Numbered from the stretch's first letter, positions 10,701-18,456 are shown. The stretch is DNA of 64,000 nucleotides from Oscillospiraceae bacterium (GCA_017398105.1 JAFQHF010000080.1:52452-116451), one strand, 5' to 3'. Translations and numbers: made by a program. The notes: generated by a model not told the origin, from the sequence alone.

Positions 10701-13700
10701 CACTCTGGGCAGGCTTGCCTGTTTGGAGTAGATCTCCAGGAAGCATTCATTCTTCGGAGCAACATAGCTGCCCGCATTCAGGATTGTGCCACCGGGATAG
10801 ACCAGCAGCCAGTCGTTCTGCACCAGCTTGCCGCCCTTTTCCACTTCCAGCTTGCCCCGGACGTTGGTTGCATAATTGATGGTCAGGGTCTTTCCGCCGG
10901 GAACGATCAGACGGCCCTCTGCGCCGATGACCAGTTCCTTGTCTGCCAGAACCAGATCCCGCTCCAGAACCACCACCTTGTTCAGCTCATAGGAATCGCT
11001 GTTGGCAATAGCCGCTTCCAGCTGATCCTGGGTCATAAAGTCCTTATTTTCAGCGCCCGGGCCGTTCCAGACGGCGGCGATACCAGGCCCGCCATTGCTG
11101 ATGCTGCTGCCATAGTAGGCGTAAACATGGCCGTTGTTGTTCACAGTGCCGTAGTTTTGCAGCGCAGCGCCGTCGTGGACATGGATCTCACCGTTGTTGT
11201 CGAGGATGCCCTCATAAACATTGATCTTGCCGTTGTTGATGATGGTGCTGTTGTTGGTCAGGGTCTGATCTCTCCAGATGCACAGTTCGCCGTTTTCAGG
11301 GATCACCATCTCCTGATCCAGAACCGCATTGGTGTGGATCTGCAGATAGCAGACACCGTAATCGTTGTTTGCAAACGCATCCAGATACCCGTCCCAGCTG
11401 CCGTCGAAGCTGCCGCTGACCATGATATTCAGCGCCTGGTTCGCCATGGGAACGCCGGCGACCTCACAGCCGCTGCCGTAATACATCTGAATCTTGCCCA
11501 GCGCACCGTTGACGGTCTTGCCTGCGGTGAAGCTGCCGTTAACGATAAGTCTGTCATTGTCGTTCAGGCTCATATCGCCGTTGAGAGCCAGCTTGCCTCC
11601 CTCTTCCACGATCAGCTGGCAGTCGTTCATCATGGAGTTGCCCAGACCGTTCAGCGTCAGGGTCTTGCCCTTGGGAATAATCAGCCGGGCACCGTTGACC
11701 ATGCGCAGATTCACATTCCGGGGAATCGTGAGACTGGCTTCCAAAGTAACGCTGCTGCTCAGCTCAACCTGCCAGCCATGCTTGGCAGCTTCCTCCACCT
11801 GCTTTTTAAAGTCCTGGAAGGACATCATCATATTGACAGTGCCGCCGTTTCTCTCAGGGGCATTGCCCTCCCAGGTGCCAGCCACATCCACCACAGTGCC
11901 GGTGTTCGCAATGACACGGCCGTTGTTGCGGACATAGCCCATTGCAGGAACGAACAGCACAGCTTCATGCCCGCTGTCCTGTTCCAGACCCTGAATGGTG
12001 CCGTTGTTATACAGCTTGCCCGCCACATGCATCTCGCCGCCCCGGGCGATGGTCAGAACTTTCCCCTGAGGGATGATCAGGCTGCTGTCCACAGTAATGA
12101 GGATATTGGAATTGACAGGAGAAGTCAGGCTTCTAGGCAGAGTCATCTCGCCCTCGACCCGCATGACGTTCCAGCCGTAAGTGCTGTTTTCAAATTCATT
12201 CAGCAGGTCTTCCACTCTGCCCAGGCCGGGATCAAACAGGAATTCCTTGAAGACCTTGTCATCGGAAACGCCGTTCAGACTGAAGTCATTTCCGAAATTC
12301 ACATAAATCCACTGATTCTGCGCAAATTCGATCTCGCCCTGGACATCCAGAGTGCCGTCAAAGCCCAGCCACAGATAGGCGTTGACGATCAGCTTGCCGC
12401 CCTCTTCCACGATCAGCTTACCGCCGTTGTAGACCTGGGTTGCATGGTTCAGTGTCAGGGTCTTTCCGGCGGGAACGGTTATGGAACCGCCCCGGTTAAT
12501 ATCCAGGAAGGTATTTTCCGGCAGAGCCAGATCGTTCTGCAGTACCACCCGATCCTGCAGGAACTTAAAGTCCATGCTCTCGTCCATCTGAGGAGGACGG
12601 GAAGAGTGCAGATTCACCAGATAGCTCTCATCATAGGCAAAGGTGGCAGGATCGTAATAGAACTGCCCGCTCTCCATCCAGTCGCCTACGGTATAGCGGG
12701 TGCCGTCGCCGGGGATGGCACGAACCTTAAAGGAATAGTAACCCGCGCCGCAGCTTTCCACGATCCAGGGCTGCAGATTCTTGCTGGTGCCGTACACATT
12801 AATATCACCGCCACGCATCTGAGGCTCGCTGTCCGCATCGGGAGCATAGAACCACTGCACCGCATAGCTGGTCAGACTGTCCGCCTTGCTGGGAGGATCC
12901 CAGCAGGCATTGGGGCCGTTCCAGTGCAGATTCCGGGCTCCGCCGATGGAAGACGCGGGACGGGTATATCTGAACACATCGGACCGGACCGGTGCGCTGT
13001 CTTCGTACTCATCGCTGTTGGAAAGGGCAGTCACCGTAAAGTAGTAATTGCCGCTGGGCAGGTCTGCCTCAATGAAGGAAGGCAGGCTGCGGTCATTGGT
13101 CTGCAAGCCGCCGAAGCTGCAGTTGTCCCGATAGACCACTTCATCGGTGTCCGCATTGTAAATGTAAATCTGATAGCGGTCATTGCCATTGTCCTGGGGA
13201 TTCACTGCCTGCCAGTAGATATGGCCCTTGGCAGTCTGAACAGAACCCTGCCGGGCCATCTTGTGCCAGGACAGGTTGATGGGCTGGGGCAGGCTGTGGT
13301 ACACAGGATCATTGCCTGTCCAGGTGCCCACAACATTCACCGTGCCGGCGCCGTAGCAGTCAACGCTGCCGCGGTTGTCTACACGGCCGCTTTCTTCTAC
13401 CTGGAGAAGGGCATAATAATCAGCCGTTTTCGTATCAATCAGGTCGATGTTACCGTAGTTGACCAGCTTACCGTTAACATAGATGTCCCATCCGTTAACG
13501 ATCCTGCCATGGTTGGTCAATTCACCGTTCACATAGAACCAGCAGAAGCGGCCGGTTTCGATCGTGCCGTTGTTGGTCACGTTGCCCATGATCTGGAAAC
13601 TCTGACCGTTATCCGTATTGAAGACAATGCGGCCGTTGTTCACAAGGTTATAGTTGTTGTAAACCGTTATGGCACTCTTGGTGGTCAGGGTAACACCCTC

Positions 13701-14651
13701 CGGAATGGTCAGCGTACTGCCCGTCATACCTTCCACACAGATGGCTCTGTTGACACCTGCCGTCACATCCTCAGGCAAGGTCACGTTGCCCTGAACACCG
13801 ATGGTAACATACATGTAGTCAGGATTCCGGAAAATATCCAGAACACCTGCCCAATTGCTGTCATCCTGCACCTGAATATAGGAACCGATCTCCGTGTCGC
13901 TGACACCGGTGAGAGTATGCCGGAACTCACCGTTTTCCGCATACCGGTACAGGATGCCCAGGTACTCGCCATGGGTATAATTGCCCTGAATCTCCACAGT
14001 GGCTCCGCTGCAAACCCAGACCGGAATTTCTCCGGCAATTGCCAGCGTGCCGCCTGTCTGCACCTGCAGAGTGCCGTAGATATTGCCTCGGCCGCAGATG
14101 GTCAGGGTCTTGCCGGAAGGAACCACGACTCCGCCTGCCCAGTCAATATTAAACTGGACATTTTCCGGAATGGTCACATTCTTGGTCAGGGTGACCTGAT
14201 CATTCAGATTCAGAAAGCCGGTTCGCTTGGCTTCGGCCAGCAGCGCATCAAACTGCGTCTGGGTGATGGAAGATGCGCTGACGCTGTCATCCGCGCTGTC
14301 GGCATTGGCTTCATCCTCAGACACGATTTCGGACTCCGTTTCCTCAGGAACCGTCTGCTGCTCCTCAGTTTCCACCGGCTCAGTCACAGCAGGCTGTGTT
14401 TCCAGCGTTTGCGTTTCTTCCGGAACCGTTTCGGCAGGAGCCGTTTCAGCAGCCGCCGTGGTTTCCGGAATCTCTGTTTCCGCCGCAGTCTCTTCCGCCG
14501 CTTCCGTTTCCACGGGAGCAGCAGTTTCTACAGCTTCCGTTTCCGCCATTTCCTGAATCTCCAGCTCCGCTGCATGCGCAGGTATGGGCATCATGCCAAG
14601 CACCAGAACCAGCGCCAGGAACGCGGAAAGACTTCGTTTCAGAATTTCCAT
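7785..14651 (-). CDS. Giant secreted beta-repeat / Ig-like protein, paralogue of the downstream LRR protein
   Basis: This is a 2,288-residue protein starting at an ATG behind AAGGAG. The signal peptide (MEILKRSLSAF..., ending near AHA at residue 28) is almost identical to that of the next gene. A Glu/Thr/Ala-rich low-complexity linker follows to about residue 130. The next part consists of many short beta-repeat units (VNNGTI, LIVEEGGKL, LTIPRNV) with a fibronectin-III-like insert near residues 450-680. A Big-type domain with GTTKLTA and TVTLTVTD motifs lies near residues 1440-1530, and several Ig-like repeats fill the remainder. The C-terminus ends VPVQVTK with no LPXTG or transmembrane anchor, so release or non-covalent retention is likely. 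No BspA leucine-rich repeats are present, unlike its paralogue. Its function is unknown; an extracellular binding or structural role is inferred from architecture. Confidence 0.85.
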   Translation of the reverse strand: MEILKRSLSAFLALVLVLGMMPIPAHAAELEIQEMAETEAVETAAPVETEAAEETAAETEIPETTAAAETAPAETVPEETQTLETQPAVTEPVETEEQQTVPEETESEIVSEDEANADSADDSVSASSITQTQFDALLAEAKRTGFLNLNDQVTLTKNVTIPENVQFNIDWAGGVVVPSGKTLTICGRGNIYGTLQVQTGGTLAIAGEIPVWVCSGATVEIQGNYTHGEYLGILYRYAENGEFRHTLTGVSDTEIGSYIQVQDDSNWAGVLDIFRNPDYMYVTIGVQGNVTLPEDVTAGVNRAICVEGMTGSTLTIPEGVTLTTKSAITVYNNYNLVNNGRIVFNTDNGQSFQIMGNVTNNGTIETGRFCWFYVNGELTNHGRIVNGWDIYVNGKLVNYGNIDLIDTKTADYYALLQVEESGRVDNRGSVDCYGAGTVNVVGTWTGNDPVYHSLPQPINLSWHKMARQGSVQTAKGHIYWQAVNPQDNGNDRYQIYIYNADTDEVVYRDNCSFGGLQTNDRSLPSFIEADLPSGNYYFTVTALSNSDEYEDSAPVRSDVFRYTRPASSIGGARNLHWNGPNACWDPPSKADSLTSYAVQWFYAPDADSEPQMRGGDINVYGTSKNLQPWIVESCGAGYYSFKVRAIPGDGTRYTVGDWMESGQFYYDPATFAYDESYLVNLHSSRPPQMDESMDFKFLQDRVVLQNDLALPENTFLDINRGGSITVPAGKTLTLNHATQVYNGGKLIVEEGGKLIVNAYLWLGFDGTLDVQGEIEFAQNQWIYVNFGNDFSLNGVSDDKVFKEFLFDPGLGRVEDLLNEFENSTYGWNVMRVEGEMTLPRSLTSPVNSNILITVDSSLIIPQGKVLTIARGGEMHVAGKLYNNGTIQGLEQDSGHEAVLFVPAMGYVRNNGRVIANTGTVVDVAGTWEGNAPERNGGTVNMMMSFQDFKKQVEEAAKHGWQVELSSSVTLEASLTIPRNVNLRMVNGARLIIPKGKTLTLNGLGNSMMNDCQLIVEEGGKLALNGDMSLNDNDRLIVNGSFTAGKTVNGALGKIQMYYGSGCEVAGVPMANQALNIMVSGSFDGSWDGYLDAFANNDYGVCYLQIHTNAVLDQEMVIPENGELCIWRDQTLTNNSTIINNGKINVYEGILDNNGEIHVHDGAALQNYGTVNNNGHVYAYYGSSISNGGPGIAAVWNGPGAENKDFMTQDQLEAAIANSDSYELNKVVVLERDLVLADKELVIGAEGRLIVPGGKTLTINYATNVRGKLEVEKGGKLVQNDWLLVYPGGTILNAGSYVAPKNECFLEIYSKQASLPRVEGIAKKYQRVQFDDVDVDLLNYAIGLQKEGYAAIRLYSEGLTLDADVTIPKVITLVIGGSDSSALTINGNLTLNGAIVLDRDAVLVNNGSFTMNKGSELYFYGTWEGRQPVNKGGITYPHATAAVIAGEDTLTLDVVQAAGLELAVSVSGNNTPQYGSNYLQFVTWTSSNKKVVDPADIIFEDGVYKITRAGVGTTKLTAASVATDAKGKTFSDTVTLTVTDIQATGLTLAHDAGENSTPEQVILVKNGEAKTFTVTPEAMTAYGTAKPLTGKNIKWTVSNSKLAAIKANADGSATVTVKAGASGEAVITAQLTAQKDMTANLDLAVMDYQPRLEKNAFTMNSRQENPTVTTRLTEQEKAVTGIRLYEYSKAHKGYLETESQRFEAVYENGLLTITKTDGAEEKNAVQLLMQVDCEGVEEPFGYELKITMKNAVPAVTVKQPAKFNLFYTDSRTGLEITAKDARVTNVTIRNADAEQFAVESFNAETGILTLKLNTYSKKPDAKLDLLVELEGFGEPVVKSVSVGTASVKPSLILSPASSTIYTVFGADEYYFSFKVCDKTTGAVLDDCFGTIRSKTHKIEAPFEGGELNLTTTAEMADTLTVMVQKENWSEAIQLTHSLKVDKNAPKIKLSTSTVKFNTFFYNERTEECTQVQTVQVTLDKNASGIQVVDLLIPNLEEDAPVDFRYDPDTGVLTLRLKDAAKAKYTYTLVPVISDGVNIKTLDEKKNGIKLTVQAEEKTPKVTQSAKGKLDVLDPDSEVVYTISKISEATGLVTDVKLLLSDGTKDAKGKLIYKESDKFLVSLGETVKGKQTVVLKLDNTQLYEPSYKLKLVYTVDGEEIETSELSVKVTTPFKPLTVKYSLKSGTKPVAAKLTMNSGVKATVKPFTADELLDMINWEESDIKLLLGVDTGKSTFSVSKDGKSVQASVVFSANHKLEEGNIYHLALNVTFVCSDGVERTVPVVVPVQVTK

Positions 14652-14878
14652 ATGCCAAACTCCTTTTCATTTTAGTTTGTATGGTAAGTATAACATATAT
14701 TGCATAAGAATGCCAGTGTTATCCCGAAAAAGAACTCAGCCTGTTTTCAGTTTTACCGCACCCTTATTGTTACATCAAATTATACCCTGAAAGTTCCAAA
14801 ATTGCAACCCTGTAAGTTTATTTATAAGTACAACTGTCAGTGGTAAACTAACAAAAACATTATTGCAGGAGGGGTATC
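14652..14878. promoter_or_regulatory. Divergent intergenic region between giant secreted gene and XRE gene
   Basis: These 227 AT-rich bases separate two divergently transcribed genes and must carry both promoters. AAGGAG precedes the leftward ATG and CAGGAGGGG precedes the rightward ATG. A weak rightward promoter may be TTGCAA with a TATAAG-like box near 14803-14829, but the spacing is short and I do not rely on it. No clear operator is visible. Confidence 0.4.
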
Positions 14879-15208
14879 ATGGATTGGATCGCAGTTGGCA
14901 GCCGAATCAGAAAGCAGCGGGAATACATGGGCCTGTCCCGGGAACAGTTTGCCGAGCTGATCGAAGTAACACCAAAGTTCTGCTCAGACATCGAACTGGG
15001 TGTCAAAGGAATGTCTGTCCCAACACTTTGCCGCATCGCCCGTGCGATGCACTTATCCACGGATTATATCCTCTTCGGTGACAGCGATACCACTTCCGAT
15101 ACGCAAATCGAACGGATGCTGCACCAATGCAGCCCGTCAGAATACGAATCCGCGGAAGCGCTTCTGAAAGTCTTCTTTACTGCCCTGAGGAAACGGGATC
15201 AGGAATAA
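14879..15208 (+). CDS. XRE-family helix-turn-helix regulator
   Basis: This 109-residue protein has an N-terminal Cro/C1-type helix-turn-helix (residues about 8-62: GSRIRKQREYMGLSREQFA, then CSDIELGVKGMSVPTLCRIA) and a short helical tail. It starts at an ATG six bases after AGGAGGGG. The fold is DNA binding; the target is not known. It sits divergently beside the giant secreted gene, so control of that gene is possible but is only positional inference. A strong terminator follows, so it is monocistronic. Confidence 0.85.
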   Translation: MDWIAVGSRIRKQREYMGLSREQFAELIEVTPKFCSDIELGVKGMSVPTLCRIARAMHLSTDYILFGDSDTTSDTQIERMLHQCSPSEYESAEALLKVFFTALRKRDQE

Positions 15209-15209
15209 T

Positions 15210-15242
15210 AAAGTCCGAACCTGCTGCGGTTCGGACTTTTGA
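15210..15242 (+). terminator. Rho-independent terminator of XRE gene
   Basis: Stem AAAGTCCGAACC (15210-15221) pairs with GGTTCGGACTTT (15228-15239), with a TGCTGC loop and a short T-run. It begins immediately after the XRE stop codon. The core TCCGAACC/GGTTCGGA recurs in the hairpin that follows the tRNA-Arg gene. Confidence 0.85.
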
Positions 15243-15264
15243 ATACATATAAAATAAAATGACA

Positions 15265-15369
15265 TACGCCGAAAGGGACTCGTTACACTATAGTGTCGAT
15301 TCCGTCGAGCCGGAATCGATCAAATGTCCACCGTACATTTGCATTTAATAGTTCGAGTCCTTTCCGATA
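15265..15369 (-). other. Structured tRNA-Arg-derived remnant
   Basis: On the minus strand this ends with CGAGTCCCTTTCGGCGTA, identical to the T-arm and acceptor 3' end of the intact tRNA-Arg at 15557-15633, but without the encoded CCA. Its other end (GGAAAGGACTCG) can pair with that CGAGTCCCTTTC with one bulge. Inside are hairpins CGATTCCG/CGGAATCG, AAATGT/ACATTT and the palindrome CACTATAGTG, so the whole could fold like a cloverleaf. No anticodon arm is recognisable. It could be a decayed tRNA copy or a structured element that captured a tRNA end. Confidence 0.5.
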
Positions 15370-15373
15370 AAAC

Positions 15374-15409
15374 AAAAATCCAGACACCCGAATGGGTATC
15401 TGGATTTTT
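15374..15409 (-). terminator. Hairpin after degenerate tRNA copy
   Basis: AAAAATCCAGACACCC and GGGTATCTGGATTTTT form a 16-bp stem with a 4-nt loop, with one G-U pair when read on the minus strand. It directly follows the CCA end of the degenerate tRNA copy, matching the tRNA-then-hairpin layout of the intact tRNA-Arg. Confidence 0.65.
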
Positions 15410-15471
15410 GGTACGCCGAAAGGGACTCGAAACACTAAGGATTCGCTCGGTCTAGCCCTCGCGAGCGGCGC
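15409..15471 (-). pseudogene. Degenerate tRNA-Arg copy
   Basis: Read leftwards, the last 23 bases (TTCGAGTCCCTTTCGGCGTACCA) match the 3' end of the intact tRNA-Arg, including the encoded CCA. A GCGCCG that could pair with CGGCGT lies 63 bases upstream. Between them the D, anticodon and T stems cannot be formed properly, and the total is about 13 bases shorter than a tRNA. I read it as a tRNA pseudogene. Confidence 0.55.
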
Positions 15472-15515
15472 TCACCCGCGCCGCATTTTATTGTTCTCGT
15501 CCATCAAGATATAAA

Positions 15516-15550
15516 AATAATCCGAACCCACAAATGTGGTTCGGATTATT
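15516..15550 (-). terminator. Terminator of tRNA-Arg
   Basis: AATAATCCGAACC (15516-15528) pairs with GGTTCGGATTATT (15538-15550); on the minus strand TTTAT follows. It lies seven bases beyond the CCA end of tRNA-Arg. Confidence 0.75.
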
Positions 15551-15556
15551 CTTCTT

Positions 15557-15633
15557 TGGTACGCCGAAAGGGACTCGAACCCCCGACCTACTGATTCGTA
15601 GTCAGTCACTCTATCCAACTGAGCTATCGGCGC
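15557..15633 (-). tRNA. tRNA-Arg (anticodon ACG)
   Basis: The reverse complement folds as a full cloverleaf: acceptor GCGCCGA/TCGGCGT, D-stem GCTC/GAGT, anticodon stem ACTGA/TCAGT with loop CTACGAA (anticodon ACG), T-loop TTCGAGT, discriminator A and an encoded CCA. An ACG anticodon (A34 modified to inosine) reads CGU, CGC and CGA. The T-stem has two G-U pairs. Confidence 0.95.
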
Positions 15634-15783
15634 ATGTCTTGGCGACTGGGATATACTAACACATCTTTTCAGAAAATGCAAGTACTTTTTTCAAATTTTT
15701 TAAATTTATTTTTTCAGGCTGATTTTACCGCCTTGACGGCTACTTTTCTCTATAGTAAAATAGTCGAAAAAAGGAGGTGCCGG

Positions 15784-16827
15784 ATGGATCAACGGTTTTC
15801 TTCCCTGCCGGTGCTTCTGCTCCCCTGGTATCGGGAGCACAGGCGGCAGCTGCCCTGGCGTGCCGACCGGGAGCCTTACCATATCTGGCTGTCGGAAATT
15901 ATGCTGCAGCAGACCCGGGTGGAGGCAGTAAAGGGGTACTATGCCCGATTTCTGGATGTCCTGCCCACCATTGATGCCCTGGCCTCCTGCGATGATGAGG
16001 TTCTGCACAAGCTTTGGGAGGGACTGGGCTATTACAGCCGGGTGCGGAACCTAAAAAAAGCCGCACAGGTGATTCTTCAGCAGCACGATGGCGTATTCCC
16101 CCGGGAATACGATGCGGTGATGGCCCTGCCGGGGATCGGCGCCTATACCGCCGGTGCCATCTGCTCCATCGCCTATGACCTGCCCACCCCGGCAGTGGAC
16201 GGCAATGTTCTGCGGGTAGTCTCCCGTCTGTGGAACGATCCCTCCCCCATTGACCTGCCCGCCACAAAGCAGCGGGTGACTCAGGCGCTGGCGGAAATTT
16301 ATCCGTCGGAGGCCGGAGACTTTACCCAGGCGCTGATGGAACTGGGTGCTACCGTCTGCGGCCCCAACCGGAAGCCGGACTGTGAAAATTGTCCCTGCAG
16401 GACGATTTGTCTGGCCTGTGCCCACGGAACAGCGGAAGCTCTGCCCGTAAAAGCGCCGAAAAAGGAAAAGCGTCAGGAAGACCGGACTGTCTTCATTCTC
16501 AGCTGCGACAGCCGCTACGCTCTGGAAAAACGGCCTGCCAAAGGACTGCTGGCCGGTTTGTGGCAGTTTCCCAACATATCCGGACACCTGAGCACAGCGC
16601 AGGCGCTGGATGCCCTGCGGCAGATGGGGCTGTCTCCCCGGGAAATTTTCCGTGAAGTGGAGAAAAAGCACATTTTTACCCATATTATCTGGAATATGAA
16701 GGGTGTTTACCTGGAAACTGCCGACACGGCAGGCAATTTCCGTTGGTTTACCAAAGAAGAGATCGATACACAGGCGGCGCTGCCTACGGCATTCCGTCAG
16801 TTTTGGGAGGAGATTCAAGATGTTTGA
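15784..16827 (+). CDS. mutY: A/G-specific adenine DNA glycosylase MutY
   Basis: This 347-residue enzyme removes adenine mispaired with 8-oxoguanine (base-excision repair). The chosen ATG follows AAAAGGAGGTGCCGG. Motifs: LPWR near residue 25, the catalytic-helix Glu in SEIMLQQTRV (about residue 38), a helix-hairpin-helix LPGIGAYTAG, the catalytic Asp in AVDGNV (about residue 139), and an iron-sulphur ligand set C-X7-C-X2-C-X5-C beginning CGPNRKPDC. A C-terminal NUDIX-like 8-oxoG recognition domain follows (LLAGLWQFPN). Its last eight bases overlap the start of the PHP gene, so the two are probably co-translated. Length is normal for the family. Confidence 0.95.
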   Translation: MDQRFSSLPVLLLPWYREHRRQLPWRADREPYHIWLSEIMLQQTRVEAVKGYYARFLDVLPTIDALASCDDEVLHKLWEGLGYYSRVRNLKKAAQVILQQHDGVFPREYDAVMALPGIGAYTAGAICSIAYDLPTPAVDGNVLRVVSRLWNDPSPIDLPATKQRVTQALAEIYPSEAGDFTQALMELGATVCGPNRKPDCENCPCRTICLACAHGTAEALPVKAPKKEKRQEDRTVFILSCDSRYALEKRPAKGLLAGLWQFPNISGHLSTAQALDALRQMGLSPREIFREVEKKHIFTHIIWNMKGVYLETADTAGNFRWFTKEEIDTQAALPTAFRQFWEEIQDV

Positions 16828-17605
16828 TTACCACATGCATTCCCGGGTATCCTTCGACGGGCATGATACCGGAGAAGTTCTGGCCAAAGCCGCACTGGAA
16901 AAGGGACTGAAAGAGATCTGCTTTACCGATCACCTGGATTATGACCCGCTGGAGCAGATGGGCTGTATGGCCTTTGATACGCAGGCCTACAATGCAGAAT
17001 ATGATGCCCTGGAAATTCCCGGTCTGAAGATCCGCCGGGGCATGGAATTCGGCATGACTGCGGACAATCTTTCCCAATTCAAGGCGGATCTGAAGCGGCG
17101 GCCCTTTGATTTCGTTCTGGGCTCCATTCACTTTGTGGATGATCTGGACGTATATATGGAACCCTGGTGGCGCGGAAAGACTGTTTTCCAGGCAGAGCGG
17201 AGGTTCCTGGAAGCGACGCTGGAATGCGTGCAGCTGCACGATGATTTTGATGTGCTGGCGCACCTGACCTATATTGCCAAAACCCACAGTCATCCCGCCC
17301 CCCGCCCTGTTCCCTTTGAAGCGCACCGGGAACTGATTGATGAGATCCTGAAGGTCCTGGCCCAAAAGGGCAAGGGGCTGGAAATGAATTCCAGCGGCGT
17401 GGACCGCTGCGGCGGCTTCCTGCCCACGGCCGAATATTTCCGCCGGTTCCGGGAGCTGGGCGGCCAGATCGTCACCATCGGCTCCGATGCCCACCGGGCT
17501 GACCGGGTGGGACAGTATTCCGCCGAAGCCTGCGGGATTTTAAAGGACATCTTCGGATATATGTGCACCTTCGAAAACCGGACACCCATATTCCACAAGC
17601 TGTGA
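16820..17605 (+). CDS. PHP-domain phosphatase, histidinol-phosphatase (HisJ) family
   Basis: This 261-residue protein starts at an ATG inside the end of mutY; AGGAG is a few bases upstream. PHP metal ligands are visible: HMH at residues 5-7, a TDHLDY motif, GMEFG, GSIHF, LAHLTY and the closing GSDAH near residue 222. Family members hydrolyse phosphate monoesters such as histidinol phosphate using a trinuclear metal site. No other his gene is nearby, so the true substrate is open; a nucleotide or sugar phosphate is equally possible. Confidence 0.85.
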   Translation: MFDYHMHSRVSFDGHDTGEVLAKAALEKGLKEICFTDHLDYDPLEQMGCMAFDTQAYNAEYDALEIPGLKIRRGMEFGMTADNLSQFKADLKRRPFDFVLGSIHFVDDLDVYMEPWWRGKTVFQAERRFLEATLECVQLHDDFDVLAHLTYIAKTHSHPAPRPVPFEAHRELIDEILKVLAQKGKGLEMNSSGVDRCGGFLPTAEYFRRFRELGGQIVTIGSDAHRADRVGQYSAEACGILKDIFGYMCTFENRTPIFHKL

Positions 17606-17914
17606 TCACCGCACCCGGTTTACCTCTGTCATCAGCAGCATCCCCACAACGACCCCCTGAGAAAAGGCCAGCTGCTCATACTGCGTGCACAGAGCGCATA
17701 CCCGGTCAAAAAACAGATCCCGATATTCTTCCGGCAGCTGCGTCAATACCCGGCGCAGCTGCCGGAAATTTTCCCGGATCGCAGCAGCATCCGTACCGCT
17801 GTGGTGTGCGTAAGTCTCCTGCAAGGTCTCCATCAGGGAGCCAACATCCTTTGCTTTTCGGCAGATGCACTGCGCATCCAGATAGTCCAGAACCTGATCA
17901 AGATGGATAGCCAT
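17606..17914 (-). CDS. Small helical protein of unknown function, divergent from XRE gene
   Basis: This predicted 102-residue, mostly helical protein starts at an ATG eight bases after AAGGAG (a GTG three codons earlier overlaps the ribosome site and is less likely). The C-terminal part (LPEEYRDLFFDRV, then a SQGVVVGMLLMTE-like helix) resembles small Firmicute proteins such as DUF6809, but this is a loose resemblance. It is convergent with the PHP gene, the stop codons abutting, and divergent from the small XRE regulator. The shared control region holds two matching dyads, so it is probably a target of that regulator. Confidence 0.65.
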   Translation of the reverse strand: MAIHLDQVLDYLDAQCICRKAKDVGSLMETLQETYAHHSGTDAAAIRENFRQLRRVLTQLPEEYRDLFFDRVCALCTQYEQLAFSQGVVVGMLLMTEVNRVR

Positions 17915-17951
17915 AAAAAACACTCCTTCTATTTTGTATTTTACTCTATTT

Positions 17952-17994
17952 TAGAACACTTTAGTTCTAAAGTCAATAGAACTTTTCTGTTCTA
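17952..17994. promoter_or_regulatory. Two tandem 18-bp dyad operators
   Basis: TAGAAC-N6-GTTCTA occurs twice, at 17952-17969 and 17977-17994, with centres 25 bp apart. Both are perfect dyads with different spacers. They lie exactly in the 118-bp gap between a leftward small gene and a rightward XRE regulator. This is the expected layout for a Cro/C1-like autorepressor acting on both promoters. The N6 spacer differs from the Bacillus-type LexA box (GAAC-N4-GTTC). Confidence 0.75.
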
Positions 17995-18032
17995 TGATAA
18001 GCTATACAAAAATATCGAAGGGAGTTTTTTGT

Positions 18033-18266
18033 ATGCAGACATATCAAACCAGATTGCGGCAGCTCCGTGAAGACCAGGACAAAACCCAAAAAGAAATTGC
18101 AGCATATCTGGGAATCAATCAAACCGTGTATTCCCGCTATGAAACCGGAAAAAATGATATGAAGCCCTTTCAAATAATCGCTCTATGCGAATATTACCAG
18201 GTAAGTGCCGACTATCTGCTTGGTCTTCCCAAGAATCTTCCCTACGGTCTGGGGAAAACCAAATAA
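18033..18266 (+). CDS. Small XRE-family repressor
   Basis: This 77-residue protein is nearly all a Cro/C1 helix-turn-helix: TRLRQLREDQDKTQKEIA, then GINQTVYSRYETGKNDM, then a helix ending VSADYLLGLP. The ATG follows GAAGGGAG; an ORF start further upstream has no ribosome site. It most likely binds the two TAGAAC-N6-GTTCTA dyads just upstream and controls itself and the divergent small gene. Its sequence is AT-richer than its neighbours. No toxin partner is recognised. Confidence 0.85.
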   Translation: MQTYQTRLRQLREDQDKTQKEIAAYLGINQTVYSRYETGKNDMKPFQIIALCEYYQVSADYLLGLPKNLPYGLGKTK

Positions 18267-18317
18267 CAGCTTCTTCCATCATTTTGCTCTGCACATTGCA
18301 TAGATTATCGTCATTAT

Positions 18318-18350
18318 CACCTGTCCATTCCCTGTGGGCAGGTGCTTTTT
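18318..18350 (+). terminator. Terminator of small XRE gene
   Basis: CACCTGTCC (18318-18326) pairs with GGGCAGGTG (18336-18344) with one G-U, followed by CTTTTT. Confidence 0.75.
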
Positions 18351-18456
18351 ATGGAAAAGCACGTTTTACACTGCAAATTATTGACATTTTGTGAATTTAC
18401 AGGTATACTAACTCTGTATTTTGAGATTTATATGCATTTTCGGAGGCCTGAAATCC

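Noticed and set aside
7779..14675. 2,298-residue plus-strand open frame opposite the second giant gene
   Set aside because: Antisense shadow of a codon-biased gene; no ribosome site or motifs, whereas the minus-strand product is a clear secreted protein.
15472..15681. Minus-strand frame containing APIAQLDRV...GRGFESL
   Set aside because: This is the well-known spurious translation across a tRNA gene; the tRNA-Arg fold explains the sequence.
17952..17994. LexA/SOS box
   Set aside because: GAAC and GTTC are separated by six bases, not four, and the site lies at an XRE autoregulated pair rather than at a DNA-damage gene.
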